64,000 nucleotides of DNA, taken from Scatophagus argus. Lineage: Eukaryota > Chordata > Actinopteri > Scatophagidae. Position 1 is the stretch's first letter. Each line of letters opens with the position of its first letter. Shown one piece after another: positions 40,454 to 55,377 of this stretch. The translations under genes were made by a program, and so were the position numbers. The stretch covers positions 10,828,318 to 10,892,317 of the forward strand of contig NC_058506.1 of the NCBI RefSeq assembly GCF_020382885.2, in the 5' to 3' direction. Below the pieces are notes generated by a model. It saw only the letters and a program-made list of their open reading frames with translations. It had not been told where the DNA came from and ran no database searches.

Positions 40454-43291
40454 AATAGACTCTATATGTCAAGTATACTCATCACTCTTTATGCAATCAA
40501 CTTGCAACCTGTCAGAGGTGTTTCTTGCTCCAGACCCTGGAAACAATAAGCAGTGAACGGATGGAATAACAAATGTTTTCAGTTGTGTATATGTTTAAAA
40601 GCAAATGATCTCCTCTGTTTTTTAAAAGTATTTGTAAGTTAGTTTGTTTTACACATCGTCATTTTATGTTTGTGCCACGTATGTAAACAAATGCACAGAC
40701 AAATGCAGATGCTATGCATTCTGTGAGTGTGGCAGCTGCTGTGTAGTTAATCCTGCACAGCGGTAATCAGGGTAAAGACCTGATGTGTATTAGGATGACT
40801 ACTATGCAGTTAGGCTGTGTGTCACTGTCATAACACACCAACCTGTGCACCAAAATATATTACTGGCATTGCTTCAACATTAATAAATTACGGGCTTTGG
40901 TGCAAACATACAATTGATAGCTCAGTGTAGTCCTTAATAAAAGAATTTCTTAAAAATACTATTTTGTCAGTATAGCCTACCCCCTTTAGTTACAACCACA
41001 GATTACTCCAAGATGTCAGAAGAGCTCACTGCCTGTGTTTTATTTCAGTAGATTTTTGAATGTGGTTAAATACAAACTTATGACTTGTTTGGCATATCTA
41101 AAACTCTTCATAAGTTAGGCAAATTGGGCGTTTCTTCAGTTACAGGTTGCTTATAAAATTGCTATAGTTCAGGCCTACATGTTAGAACACAGTCTATGAA
41201 GATTCACCAGTTAGTCAGATCCGAAGAAGACAAAACAACCTCAGGAATCTAAAGTAAGTCCGTTTGCCTTAGACTTAGCAGTTAATGCCCCAGCAGGCAT
41301 TTGTCTTGTCCTTATACATCCAGCTAACATGTAGAAAAAATGAGTTAATTTTGTTCATCCAACAAAAAAAGCTAGACGTCTGTCTCATTCACAGTGCTTT
41401 AGAGAAGTGATGGCACAATAGTGATGTAGAAAAGAGTTTACAGAGAAGTGGTCTATAGTTCTGGACTCTAAGAAATGCTGCAAGAGAGAACTAGTTTTTG
41501 CTCAAACAGAGAACTAACTAAACCTGTCTAGCTCATTGCCTATCACATGCCTGCAATCCATGCCAGCAGCATTGACTATGTTTCTCTGGCAGCCCACAGC
41601 ACCTGATGAAATAGCTGTCTTGATTTTAGCCAGAGTGACAGCAGACCTTTCTCAACATGTACAGTTTGACGAGACATATCAGGACAAGGTGTAACAGGTA
41701 ACAGTGGATTGCTCTGATGTTCCAATAAGCTACAAGTCAGCATGTGCAATGTTAGGAGACATGCTCATTTAAATGGAATGCAGTCACTATTAAGGTTATT
41801 AGTTACTCAAAATGTCTGCCTCGGAGGAAGTTTAAGCAGCTTGTCTGGTATTTCACAGTAGCAGACAAGCTGACAAATGCATCCAGAATGGGATAACGTC
41901 ACAGATGAGATCACGAGTATGCAGGCTCAACGATTGTGCCAATGTCCAAATGTTCAATGTCTTTTTATATGTGGAATATCATTATTGCTACATTTTAATG
42001 TTATATTGCTCCAAAATTGATAGTGCACTAAAAGAAGTCCAACAACACGCATGGAGGTTTTCAAGATGACACTCCAAAAAGATTAAGAAAAATAACAAAG
42101 TGAAAACAAAGTTGTGTTATGACAGACTACAGTAAGCCAAAGAGCTCTTATCACAACAAAAAGATCCCCGTCTGATGAAAAATTACTCTGGAAAGCTCTA
42201 ACAACACAATATTAAGTTGTTGTCACTTTCTAATTCTGCTCTAATGTGCTGCACCACAGAACTTAAGTTCTACCACTCATTATGAGTGGTTTAACATTAG
42301 TTTAGTTCTACATGAGTGATTTAACCACTCTACTGTGACAGAATTTTTCCTCAGTTTTAAATGTCTGTTTAACATGCCCTTTGATTTCACACACACCAAA
42401 GCAGTGCTTTGGATGATTATAAATTTCCATGCTGTAATACAGAATTATGTCTGGGTTCATGGAGAATAATGGGCTTACTCCAAGTTCAGTTGGATAAGAA
42501 CTATGAAAACAAATCTGCAATGCTGTGCACTTTAAGTCTGTAATTTAAGTCTTTGTGTAATTTATCAAATTAATCATATGCTACAAATAACTGCAAACTG
42601 CTTTAGTGAGATTTTCCAAGAAAGTAAAATCTTTATTAGATGTTGAGACTCAGCAGATCAAAGCCAGCAACATGGCATGTTAGTAGAGGTGGTAAATAAG
42701 GGGGAAGATAGTTTATATGTTTTCATAGTTAAAACCTGTTTATAGGAACTCTGCAGACATCAATGGCAAAATATCCATTGTGCATTCAAAATATGTTTTG
42801 ATTTGGAAACACTATTGATATTTTGTATTAATAAGCAATAATGATAATTTTGGTGTCCGTGGGGAACATATGGTTTTGTTTTGGGGTTTTTTTTTTTCAG
42901 TTTTTAGGTCATTTTGATGGTAGAATAATTAGAGCAAAGAGGGAAAGGTATGATTATGAATATGCATGTAGAGATATATGAACGAGAGCCAGGCTCTTTG
43001 TTAATGTTGTGTGTTAAAAATGTTAAAAAAATGTTAGAATCATTGGTATCACCCACAGTACTGTACTTCTGCAACATTGCAGCTTGCTAACAGCTGGCCG
43101 AAATCAGCCATCAGACAGAAGAGCAGGATTAGGTCGGCTGCTGGTGGTGTGAATGCAGATTAGTCGTACAGTTAGTACATAATGTCACAACCAATAATCT
43201 CCATTAATCTCTGGCTTGAATTCATAAAATGGCATGAAAGCTGCTTTTGGAACAGCAAACCTATTTAGACCTGAATTTGATTATTTTCAGA

Positions 43292-43292
<1 letters not shown>

Positions 43293-43330
<38 letters not shown>
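43293..43330. repeat. (CA)n microsatellite
   Basis: About 18 CA units in nrg2 intron 1. Confidence 0.95.
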
Positions 43331-43331
<1 letters not shown>

Positions 43332-46300
43332 TTTGTCTTGTGGACTTTAAACTAAAAAAATTCTTAATTTTTTTATGTGGTTGAGGGACTTTGACCGTGT
43401 CCCCTTGCATCACTGCAGACTGCTGTGACTGCCCAGCAGCAAGCAGCTGTTGTTCAGTAACAATCAAACTAATATATATTAACTATAATCCGAGATGAAA
43501 GAGAATTTACAGTAAATGTCAGCAGTATTTTGTCTTTAGCCTCTCTGATCCTGGTTTATACCCTGCCTCTTTGCTTTTCCAACCATGAGGCCTTTGAATT
43601 TTTCAACCCACTGAAGAATGTTGCCTTCACCACAATGAGGCAGTATATGATCAGGATCAGGAGGCAGGAGAAAGACCGAAAAGTTGAAAGGGATGAGTCC
43701 GTTGGGAATGTCACAGCAGTTGTTAGACTCCCTGCCCCTGCGGCTGGAGCTGTGTCAAAAACGCCAAGAAGCCCACAATCACCATGCAGTCTGGGAGATA
43801 TGTGCAGGATAACAACTGTGCATGTCACTGCCATTTTTGACTTTGTTCACAAAGGAGTCCATCTTCCTAGTATTAGACCTGTGATGTTAATACCGCACTT
43901 ACTTAGGATTGGATGTGTTCTTTTGACTGAACTAATCATAATGGAGCCTCTTGGGGACAGGCAGTCGTGGACAGTGTTGGACAGAAGTCAAAGAGATGCC
44001 CAGTAATGACTCTGAGCAGTTGTACAGATAAAAACGACCAAGAATCAATGAGAAGAAACAAAGAATCGGGTAATTTTGAAATGCAACAGTGCTAGATAAG
44101 ATTGTTCCCTTAAAAACATTACATTCTGAGTAGGGTTCTTGAGGGTTCTTCCTTTTTTTAACCAAAAAATCTCTAGACCAATCATCAAAGCCCCCCAAAA
44201 TCTACAATGACATTAACAACACAAAAAACTCAAGAAGTGATCAGCCTGCTTTCTAATATGGCCTAGTGATATTTCTCACCTGATACCACAGTTTCATGTG
44301 TTTATGTTGGCCTGCTCTTTACGACTTGTATGCCTCTGCTTTGTAAAGGCAGTTTAAGTTTACCCTGCCTTTTGAATCATTCAGTAATTTGCAGCTATCT
44401 TGGGCTGCAATACACTTCCTTCACAGGCTGCAGCCAGTGCATGTAATTAAATATTTAAAAGTTTTTTTCTGCGCACAGCATGAAAGGTAGTTGGCAGAAT
44501 TAACCCTTTAAGGTCTCGAATGGTATCAGCTTTCGACAAGAACTCGGGTGTCAGAGTACAAAAGCATGCACATCAGTAACAGGTAAATCTGAAATCTAAA
44601 TCCACACTATGGACTGTACATGTGGAGGTGCAAAGGCAGAAAATGTCTGCGTCTCTTGTATTGTATTTTAGCATGAAAAAGCCATGGATTTGTCACTTTG
44701 CTACCAGAAAACAGCAACAGAACAGAAAACAAACAGCTGATAAAACACTTTTATCCCTCTTTTCTTGGCATTGTGTCTGGAATGCCTTATGCTCATAAAA
44801 TAATGTAGTTCTGTGCCCTAAATTTCACTATGTATAATGAGGCCAATAGATTAAGAAATTCTTTGGTGGAAAAAACTGCCAATAATTGGTTTCAGGACTA
44901 TTAACCTTGTTTCATATGCATTTGGCTTTGTTTACATCTATTGACAGCTCCTTTATTAACCCTGCTGAGTCCGGTAATCCAGCTCGGGATCAATGCTTGT
45001 AAATGGCATAACTCAGAAAAACCCAGGTAAGCTCATTTTTCACTGATCTGAAATCTGATTAAGCCGCTTAGCTTCCTCCGATATTAAACTGGTTACTGTG
45101 GCATATAATGTCTTTCTCTACCCACTTCTGATACCTGTTGTCTCTGCAAACTCATACTGACACAGGGTTAGATTCACAGTTGATGGATCATTTTTATGAA
45201 CAGTATAATTGCCTGTAACACCAGGCTTGTTGTCAGTGTGTTATGATCACAGAAATTACTGCCGAGATCAACATTGTTTTGGCATGTTGAAGAAGAAACC
45301 TACTATTGCTCAGTCCAAAGAGGGAGGGTGAAGCTGGCGGGCATAGATTTCCATGTTTCTTTGCCCGTAGCTGTTTCTAACTGTGGGCGTAGCAGCACAG
45401 AAAACACATTCCATAATATTCCATAAACTGGTTTATAGGTGACAATGGGGATGCTCAATCGCAGGGTGCCAAAGGTTTGTATAAACAGCTTAAAGTCTTC
45501 CATGTCAGCCTCAGCGTCAGTTTATTTATAGTACGTCACACAAAATAAAAAGGAAAAATAGATGCATTGTCTCGTTGCCAATGTCAGTAGAGAAAAAGAA
45601 CATGAGTCAAAACTTGAGCAATGTTATAATTTCTGCCAATTTAATGTCCTGCTGACAACAGCAGGGAAAGTTTATCACTTTTCTTTGGTGCTGATGAATT
45701 TATGATGGCGTTTCAGAAAACAAGGCAACGTGTTTTAGCTAGAAGGTGTAAGAAAATATCTGATCAGTTATGATTGTAAAATGTCAAGAAAGGTTAACAA
45801 AGTTACTGGTAGAATGAATTAATACAGCTAATTGTTATTTGATTACATTTGTCTTTTTTCCAAATAGTAAGAGGTGGATATTATTGAGCAGAATTGTAGT
45901 GTATGCCTACATTTTTGAAGACAGTATAAATCAGTGCTGTTTAGAATATGTATGTGGATATTTTGACATTTCAATTCACCTGAAGAACTGATTTATTGCA
46001 GCAGTTTGTGCATGAAATCCGCTCGTCAGTTATTCATTTGTAGCTCTGTCTGCTTCTTCATTGAAGCGTCTTCTCACCGAGGTGTCAGGTAGATTCACAG
46101 GAAGCAGCGTGACACTGAAGGACAGAGCAGGAGATAACCTTTCACTGCAGGCTTTCTCTCTGGCATTCATTGACTGGAGGCCTCAGGCCAGCGCTTCACT
46201 GTCATCATGGGCCAGTGTCTAGTCCTCTCCTGGTTTTATCTGTGGATTTCAATGCGTTATGTGGGGTCAGGATATGATGGCAGAAACAATCATCTTGTGG

Positions 46301-47924
46301 ACATTTGTTATGGTGATAAAGTTTGTTGTTTCAACACAGGAAAGCGAGTGTTGCCTGGGACTGGTATGCTGAGTTCAGTTATAAAAACTGTGTTCAGCCA
46401 CACAGTTTTTAAAACATACACAATCTAATCCTAATCTCCTCCAATTCTGTTTCACTTCATAACGACTGCAGTCAAAATAAGAACATTTCCACAGGTCTGT
46501 GTAGATGCTTGCCAGTGTTTGGGTGTGTTATTCTTCAGGTAATTGGCTGAATTTCTGTAAAGTGCATTTGCTATAATTCTGTTTCGGCAAGCATATGCAT
46601 GTTTTCCTGCGTCAGATATGAGATGGCTAGTTTCAGAAGCTTGTCTGAGTTTGCACAGTGATACAGGCAGTGCCGTGTAGTCCAGAAAAAACATCACACA
46701 CTGAGGAGGTGAGTGTAAAAGTGTAATATAACATACCAGTTATAAATGTCCAGAGAAAGCTGACAGTGTCCATGACAGGAACTTCAACAAAACGACACGG
46801 AACAAAAGGACCATGGGAAGGGCAACTGTGTTTGTGTGCAGCGTGCCGAAGTGTTGAAAAGAGGGGCTGCCGGCACTCCCGCTGGGCGCCTCCCGGTGTG
46901 TTTAAGGGACGTGTCCGGCCATGTTCACCCCACACACACAGTACATATCCTGAGAGAGGGTTTGTTTCCTCAGGTATGTTGTAGGTGTGGATTGATGTGT
47001 GTCTTAACATGAAAAGACTTTAAACAGAATGGAATGGCTTGTTAGCAGCATTTGGAAGTGGACCAAGAGAAAATCATGTTTCCCCTCAAGTGAAGCGGGT
47101 CTCCTGCTTTGAGGCAGAGGTTTGTTTCAGCAGGACGAGGGAAAACATACTTTCATAGCAGAGAAGAGATGAATTGCCTAATTCTGTGGTCTCTCATTGA
47201 GTGTTACCGTCTTGAACGTAACACAGAGGAGGAGCTGATAAAAGATTATGACAGTGCTGACTCACAGAGGAATTACTTGTAAACAACTTGACACACTCAT
47301 TCCTGAATATTTACAGTATGTATGTGGATATTTAGACATTTCAATTCCCCATCATCCCACTGTAAGATGACCAGATACTTGACACACACACACGCACACG
47401 CCCACAGCGATGGTTGCGTCCTGTCTGTGTGTGACGCCATCGGGTTGTAAAATCTGGAGCTTTTCCAGAGTGAATGATTTGGAGATCGCAAAAGTTAGTA
47501 AATCCCCAGTGGGGTTTCATTCATTTTCATGAGGGATACACTTAAACTTAACAAACAACACACCTGAATGGTAAAATTTGCATGCAAAACACAGTACAAG
47601 GCACAAAATATTGTTGCTCATTTAGACGATTATTAAATGTTCAGATAATTACAGATAAAAGCATGCATGTCTGTCTGTGATTACTCTTGCATGTGTGTGG
47701 GGTGTGTGTGTGTTTTGTTAGTCGGCTGTTACTCTATCCTTTACCCTTGCTTTCTTCTGACCTTCCACCAGTGCTCCTGCTCATTATTGTGTTGCTCTAA
47801 TCTGGAGGGGACAGGACTGGGTGCAGAAGTGTATTTATCTTCCTGCACAAATAGGACCTCTTTCCGTCTGGTCCCTGCTCAGCTTGTTGTTGAAAGATAG
47901 TGAGCAGCGTAAAGAAAGCTTCAG

Positions 47925-47967
47925 TATGTGTGTGTGTGCGTGCATGCGTGTGTGTGGTGTGTGTGTC
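47925..47967. repeat. Imperfect (TG)n microsatellite
   Basis: TG/CG/CATG-rich tract, with one GTGG interruption, in nrg2 intron 1. Confidence 0.85.
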
Positions 47968-50900
47968 TGTACACGGGTGAACTGAGATGTGTCCCAGCTG
48001 GCCCACAGACCAGCACACTCACCATCACCTCACTGCAGCAAATGCAGACAAAAGAGGAATATATCTCTCTCGTGTGATATCGATACCCCTTAACTCCGGG
48101 GTTGTTTTACCCTAAATGAGAAAGCAACATTCCTCACAGAGGTCTGTTGTACTTGTAAAAGCCAGTAAGATCAGTGTTACAGAAAGTCCCTGTGGTGTGA
48201 GCCCCATTTCCGCTTTTTCTCCATCACATCTGTTGCGATGTGTACTTTTGCTACACATTGTCTAGGCATGTTTCTTTTCATTCCCTTGTTGTCTCCATGA
48301 CATTAGGCTCACAATAGGGCAGTTATCATACTGCAAATGGCCATGGGCCAGAAAACCACTGTAAGCAAGCCAGCATTACAAAATAACACGAAATGCACCT
48401 AGAAAAATAATACAATAAAAGGTTGGCCTCTCTTTTTTTTTTAAACTATTGGTCAACTGTTTGTTTTGCACTGTGGTCAACAAGTTGAGACTAACCTTTC
48501 CTCCTCTGTCTTAGCATTTCATCTTTATCCACACAAACATGGTTTAGTATTACATTATTACTACATGGCTTTTTGAGCAACAATTAATGCTCTGTTGGCT
48601 AAAACTCAACTATTAGATTTTAGGCTAAAGCTTTGGTACTGTTCCTCCGTCACTAAGCTGCTCATACTGGCGGTGACTTGCTTATTTAGAGCTATTACAG
48701 CTTCAGCTAGCTTTGACCTCTTTCTTAGCACTGGGGTTGTCAGTCACTGGTGCGTTTGGAGACGGATTTAACTGCTTCTAGAGGGATGGAGAGGGTTTTC
48801 CGGGCCTGTGCAGTCATCATGTCTCTCTGGGATGACGCAGCCACAGTCCTGGCTTCCTGTTAGCCATGTCTGGCCTGCCAGAGCACAGTGTGAGGCTGGC
48901 ACCTTCAGCCAGGGCCACCCGCTTGCCCACTTATCAAGCATCACTCAATTTGAGGCCGCCTTGATGTGGGCTTATGTCGCCAAACATGATCTAAGCTTAC
49001 ACATGCGTAGTGGCCTGTTTTCCAGGAAAAGCCTACATTGGTGAAAAACAAACAAAGAGATAAGACAGACTCATGATAAGCCCAAGCTCAGCCACGAGAG
49101 GCAAAAACAGAAAATGCAAATGATTTGACCAAGACGCTGGCTTCAGTCTGTGTGAAACTCCTCACAGTGTCCTCATTGTGACATGTTTGTGCTGCTCAAA
49201 AGCACATTCTGGAGATAAAGGACAAGTGCAGAGCGCAAAAGGAATTTGATTTGATGCGAAGAATGCAAAGCAGAGAACGGATGCACGCATGTTTTTGAAG
49301 GGGGGAGGTTGCTGATAAGAACACAACCTTCCCGTGTTTTCCCTCATGTGAATTTACATTTCTGCAGTTTAAGGTCCATTTTAACCTTGTATGAAAAGTT
49401 GATACATAGATTCATTTACAGTGACACGATGTTTATCACCGATATCTTTTAACCCACAGAAATGTTTATTTATTATTGTAATCTTGGATTTGCTCAAAAA
49501 CATTTGTGAAGTTTTGACCTTTCCTGAGATTCAGATTGTGAGAAACATATCCACTGTGTCCGAGTGTGCGTGTACAGCCACATTTGTTTAAATGATTTTT
49601 ATTAACAGCTTTTATATATGCAAAGATGACATGTGAGAAGTTTAAAAAGTTTGGTGAGTCGGTTTTACGGAGAAAAACGTCTGCGCAATGGAAAAATACG
49701 CACAACAACCCTGGTGTTATGCTGTGATTCAGATGTGGTGTCTTAAAAACTCCATTTCGTAAATGAAGTATGCTTTTACACGGGGAAATGGTTTGTATTA
49801 GGTACACTAAGAGTGGAAAACAGGTCCATTTTGAACAGATCAATGACCCATGCGCGTCTTCTATTTACATGTGGATGCACCTGTGTGTTTGTATGCATAT
49901 GCGTATGTGCGTGTTTGAGGGGGTATGTTTGTATTAGAGTGTGACAGTGTATATCTTGTCGGCTCGAGGACACTTAGACTGAGTGTGTGTTGTTCTCTCT
50001 GATGAGAGCACACATATGTGTTTGCATGAAGACCTGGTTCTATGTGGGTGTGTGTTTGATAAACTGTGAGAGCATGTGGGAGACTGTTTGTCTATTCATC
50101 TGGGTGAGAGCAAGAGAGAAAGAGCAGAATGAGGAGGTGGAAGAGATCTGCTTCCAGCCTCTATCTTCAAGTCAATCTGCTCACAGTCCCACAAACCTCT
50201 TTATCTCTCTCTTTGACAGAAGGGAAGGAGACAGGCAGAGAGAGACAGACAGCAACTCGAGAAAATAAATACATTTTAAAAGAGGGAAAATACAGAGGGA
50301 AAGAGAGAGAGATTCAATCAGCCAGCCTTAAGAAGATAGAGGGGATTTTTGTCTAAGAGGATGATCAGAGTCATGCTCAGACAGCATCTGTCATTAAAAA
50401 TATCTGTGCAATGTCGATATCGCCCCAATAAGTTATTATTGTCCAACTGAGAGGCTCTTTGTTAGCAGCAAAGAAAGATATGTAGACAGTGAGGATGCCG
50501 TATGTCAACTTTAACAGCAATTTTTTATCACCACCTTTATCAGCAAAGAGAAAAAAGTGTTGGGGACATTCGCCACAGTGGAAGCTGAGTGGCAGCTGAC
50601 ATCTTCTACAGCTTCTTTTTCAAACTATTCTGGGTCCTCACGCATATATAATACATACAGTACACACACACAAACTTTGTCCCTCTCACACACATTGTGT
50701 TTGATACTAGACATGTGGCGATTTTCAATCATGAAACTGAAGGGCACACAATTGTATCTAAGCGTGGGTGTGTCTGTCTGCAGAACAAGCATAAAGAGCA
50801 GCAAAAATAAATAAATGAATCAACCGCAAACTCAACTGTAGGTGTGACACAAATGTATGGCTGTCATTTACAGTGCAGTTATGGCAGCCGTCCAGATAAG

Positions 50901-53900
50901 GACAACGATCAGTAAGAGTTTGGAGGCACAGAGATCACATCTGCCAGCAGGGCTGTGGGTGTGTGTGTGTGTTTGCGCGTGCGTGCATGTGAGCACACAC
51001 ACGAGGCAGCCGTTGTGCTGGCCTGTTATTGCAGTATCATGCCCCATTGGCTGATGAGTTGCTATGCTCATCTCTTGTTCCTCTCAGCCCCAATCAAACC
51101 TGTCACAATGTGAGTCAGCATGGCCATAAGTGGGAAAGATGCCTCTTACCATTAGATCAATCAGTTATCAGACACATCAGTCAGATTGTATCCAGTGTGG
51201 AGCCACATCTGAAGCACACACATAATAGACAGGTGGTGGTGGTGTGCTCATGAAAGCCGGGTAGTGACAGATGGAGGCTGGAATAGAGCTGGAGAACTGA
51301 ACAAACTGAGAGGCTAAAGAGCTGAAATCTCATTTTCTCAGTGGCCTTGAGAATGGAGCATGCTCAGTACTGATGTTTGTCATCTCTCCCTCTCTGAGAT
51401 GCTACTGCAGTGCTTCCCAGCAGGCTTGGCACAGGCTTACTCATGGACATCTCTCTTATGGAGCAATACAGTGGCCAGGCTGCAGCTGCTCGATGGATAC
51501 CTCTCCCTGTGTTTCTTTGTCTCGCCCTCTGTTTCTCGCCTTTTGCGCCGTCTCTCCTCATTGCTCTCCCGTCCTGCCCTCCGTTTGTTTCTGCCTCTCT
51601 TGCTCTTTCTCCCATTGTATTTCTAACACATTGTCTCCTACTTTCTTGCTTGCATCCTTTCTTCTGTCTCTCTCCCCGTCTCTCATCCTCACTCCGCCCT
51701 TCCACATCTCTCACACACTCTAGTTGCTACCCTTAAGACTGTGGTTACCATGGTGACAGCAATGTGCTGCGGAAACGTCAAAGAGCCGAATCCACCCCGG
51801 ATCACTTCCTTGTTTAACACTTAAATTCTTTAGTGGTGTTCCTTTTGTGATCTCCAACATGTCTCTGTAAATGCATGTTCTGAACTCATCTATTTGTTTG
51901 CTTGCTTTTTGCCTTTTTGCTGTAAATGAGACAGTGCATGTAATTTCTGGTCTCTTTCTGTGATCCTGATCTCAGCTGCTGCTGAGCAGAGTCATTAGTA
52001 ACTCTCAGATTTGGAATTTCAGTTGACCTTGGCACAGCTGACCTTGAGGAAAATAGCCCCTTCCTCGGGCCTCCAGATGTCACTGACTTTGATTCGTGTC
52101 ATGCTTAAGGGGGCTTTGCCAGCCCACCCAGTGACATAACTCTTCAGTGTCTCATCACATGCTTTTCATCTTTTGCCTGTCATTCACACACAGAGCCACT
52201 TGCACGACACTCACAGCACTTGCATGGAACGCAGGAAGACTGGCAGCATCCCTCAGATTATATTTATGCTCAGAATTGTCTCCTTGGTCTGTACTAACAA
52301 CAGATACTAGTGCTGGGTGAGCAGGTTTCAGTAATCAGGCAGTCTGCCTGTGTTGTGCCAACAACACACTTCAGTGCATGCTCAACTGAGGAAGCACATG
52401 TCTTGTTAAAAGGTGAATATCAGCAGGTGGGGCCGTTTTCTGTCAACTGATGAAATGGACATTTTTTCCACTCCCAAATCTCTCCTTCACACTTTTTACC
52501 TTCTGTCCTCCCCTTTCCTCACTCTGGCCTTTCCATTTATCTTCTTTCGTTCCTGTTTCTCTTTGAGGTTGTGTCCTGTCTTTCTCTCTCTCCCCCCTCG
52601 CCCTTGCCCCACCTCTGACAATCAGGACTACAGGCATATGTTAAAAGCAGGCACTACATCCTACTTTAAGCCCCCCCACACCCATATACACTTTGTTGGC
52701 AAAAAAGCAGACAGATGTAAACAACATAACCTAATGGCTGTTTAAAGCCATTATGTCTAAAAAGATAAACTCTTGTGCCTGTGAGAGGGCAGGAGTGCTG
52801 TTGAGCGGTATCAGTGTGACGATGTGCAGGTACGCTTTTGTTAGGAGGGAGCTTCTCAGCTCCATCATACAGGAAAGCTGTCTCCCCCCTTTTCAAGGGG
52901 CAGCAAGGAGGGATTGCGAGGCAGGCAGAGATGGGGCCTGTGAAGCATTTATGAGCAGGACATACGAAGGATCCATGTCAGAACTTTTAGGGATTGGCTC
53001 CATTTTTTTTTTTTTTTGGATGTGCTCTTCAAGTCTCTGTGCTCCTCCCACACTGGCCCACTGTGCCCCTCCACCTCCAGACCCTGATCCAAGGACGGCC
53101 CACGGCTGTTGAAAAACAGCAGATGCTTTCGAGTAGTCTAGAAAAAACAGAAGGAGATGTAGATGCACATGTCCATGACCATATTTGTGTCTGTTTGCGA
53201 AAAATGTAGTCCATGTCAGGCTCTTGTTGAGCTCCACAAACTCGTATACAAAAGCTCAACCTTGTTCTTGTCACACGATCTTGTGGACAAATAATTTTCT
53301 TAGGGTGTACAGTCTACTATGACTGCATTTCCTTCTGCACTTTTTTGCTTAGCCATGTTTTATGTAACTCTGCAGCTGGAACACAGTTGAGGCAAGCAGT
53401 GATTTTAAAAGTCATCCATACTGTTAAGCAGCATTTCAGCAAGTTTGCAAAAACTTTGAATCAAGAGCTGCATATTGATGTCCACTCTATTCCCAAGGAT
53501 AATGTGCTCCCAGCACTCCCACAGTTATAAGCTTCACAACTCATACCAACTACTTCACGAGTCTTGCATGGTTCTGCTTGAAGACAACCATATCCTGTTC
53601 TAAATCTACACCCTATCATCCCGAAACTCGCATTTCTTTTGTCCTGACGTCACAAATACTCACATTTCTGACACATACATAAACTGCGTGCCCACCCACA
53701 GACACACAGGCCTGGGAACGAGTCTCGTCTTGTTGAGCTGTAGAGGAGGAAGTGAGTGTTGAGGCTGGGGGGAGATCGGGCGGCACGGCCAGCTCTCTGA
53801 CACACCGTAGCCCCTGCCAGTCCTCAGTTGCCTCTGCTGACAGATTAGCTCATCAAGCAAAACCACTGGGAGGAGAGGACGGGTGAGGAAAGAGAAGTTC

Positions 53901-55136
53901 GTTTTTCAAGTAGGAAAAGCACTACACTGGACCTGATTGGCGTGTCAAACCATGGCCTAGATTTGACCTGTTCTTGCCCACAGATGAGGCTCATGCTGTT
54001 GAGTGTGCTGACCTGTCATGCCCCTTCTGCCGCCGCCTCCTCCCATGACACATCAAGAGTCCTCCAAGGGCTGGACTGAGACAAACCTCGGGAGGGCCCC
54101 GGAAATGACTCACCTACAGATTTTCTTTTTTAATACACAAGTTTCATTGAGAGTCACTCTTTTGTTTTTACTTTTTTTTCCCTTACCACTTAACAGGGCA
54201 GCGGAGTTCGGTCAACACGAAATTAGAAACATTACTTCGATATCGCAACTTAAGATAATACTGTGATCATCATGTGGTTGCATTGTGGGTTATGACAAAT
54301 GAAGATAAACAGATTACCTGCAGCACAGTTTTTGGTGATGGTATGTTTGCATCAGATATTGTTTAAAAAACACCCTCTTGTTATTTTAAAGTCAGGTAGG
54401 GAAAAGTTTCGTACATAGATAGTTTTTTTTCTTGCCACTTCTGGGGCTACATGTGGATGGATTTAACAAAATGGAAAAAATGGATTTGACTTGTTTGTAA
54501 AAAAGCCATGATCCAATGTAATTTGCATGAAGTTTGTTTTAACGGTTCTAAATCTTTATTGCTGCATGACATCAATGACACCTAACAGCTAACAGCGACA
54601 GTGAAAGAGACAGCTCCAGCTTCAGACATGCTGGAACTTGATTGTAGTATTGGAGGGGGAGGGGGGCTGACAGACAAGGGAGGAGAGGAAGGGGAGCAAC
54701 CAGGGAAGCCAGGGAGGATTTTGTGTAATTTTTCAATTTTTCGTCTGTCACAGATTGTAATTTGACATTCGGCACCTCACACATCGCGCTCTCTTGCACA
54801 TATCCACCAAATCTGCGCTCAGCAAATCTGAACCAGATGCGAGGTGTTTTGGGACCCTCAACATCAACCTGGCAACGGCAGGTCTCCAGATTATCTGGGT
54901 GGGGTCAGCAGTACTGAGGGGACATCTTAAGTGGTCTCGCTGCACATTTGCATGGGTCATTACAAAGGAGAAGATGCTCCAAAGGAAGGAGGAAACTGAA
55001 CTGGCCACAAAGAGCTTGAATGGGCCAACTTCAGACTTTTGTGTTCACTCCTTAGGACTGGTGTTGCTGCGGGGCCTGGAAGAGCCACTGCTTATCTGAT
55101 AGATCCAGTAAGGGAACAGTTGATTGCCTTAAAGCA

Positions 55137-55322
55137 ATGGGAAATGCCTTCCTCGCTCCCTCCCTCTTTCTTTCCTCCCTCCCTCTATATTCTCTTACCT
55201 CTCCCCTCTTAGTTTCTTGAGCAGTGCCTCTCTACCTTTCTCTCCCTATTTTTCTCCCTGCTCCCTCCCTCTTTCTCCCTCTCCCTCTCCCTCCCTCTCT
55301 CTCTCTCTCTCTCTCCCTCTGC
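55137..55322. repeat. CT-rich polypyrimidine tract next to the alternative nrg2 promoter
   Basis: Nearly pure C/T on the plus strand, with CCCT and (CT)n blocks; the purest part is 55,259-55,320. It ends about 50 bases upstream of the TATA box of the alternative exon. Mirror-symmetric pyrimidine tracts of this kind can form triplex DNA and are common at promoters; no function is proven. Confidence 0.85.
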
Positions 55323-55355
55323 CCTGCTGTGAGTAGGTGGTTCCTTGCTGTACTT

Positions 55356-55377
55356 GATTGGTGTGAGTCTATATAGG
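55356..55377 (+). promoter_or_regulatory. nrg2: Predicted core promoter of the alternative nrg2 transcript
   Basis: An inverted CCAAT (ATTGG, 55,357-55,361) and a TATA box (CTATATAGG, about 55,370-55,377) lie 120-140 bases upstream of the alternative start codon. A start about 30 bases after the TATA box would give a 5'UTR of roughly 95 bases. Confidence 0.5.

Noticed and set aside
43530..44006. 158-codon plus-strand open frame
   Set aside because: Starts with TTG, has no recognisable domain, and one frame of this length is expected by chance in 64 kb.
53345..53530. 61-codon plus-strand frame with a protein-like composition
   Set aside because: Non-canonical context, short, and not placed in any family; possible old repeat fragment but not supportable.
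54794..55099. 101-codon plus-strand open frame upstream of the alternative nrg2 exon
   Set aside because: Starts with TTG, has no splice signal joining it to the alternative exon in a useful frame, and no similarity.
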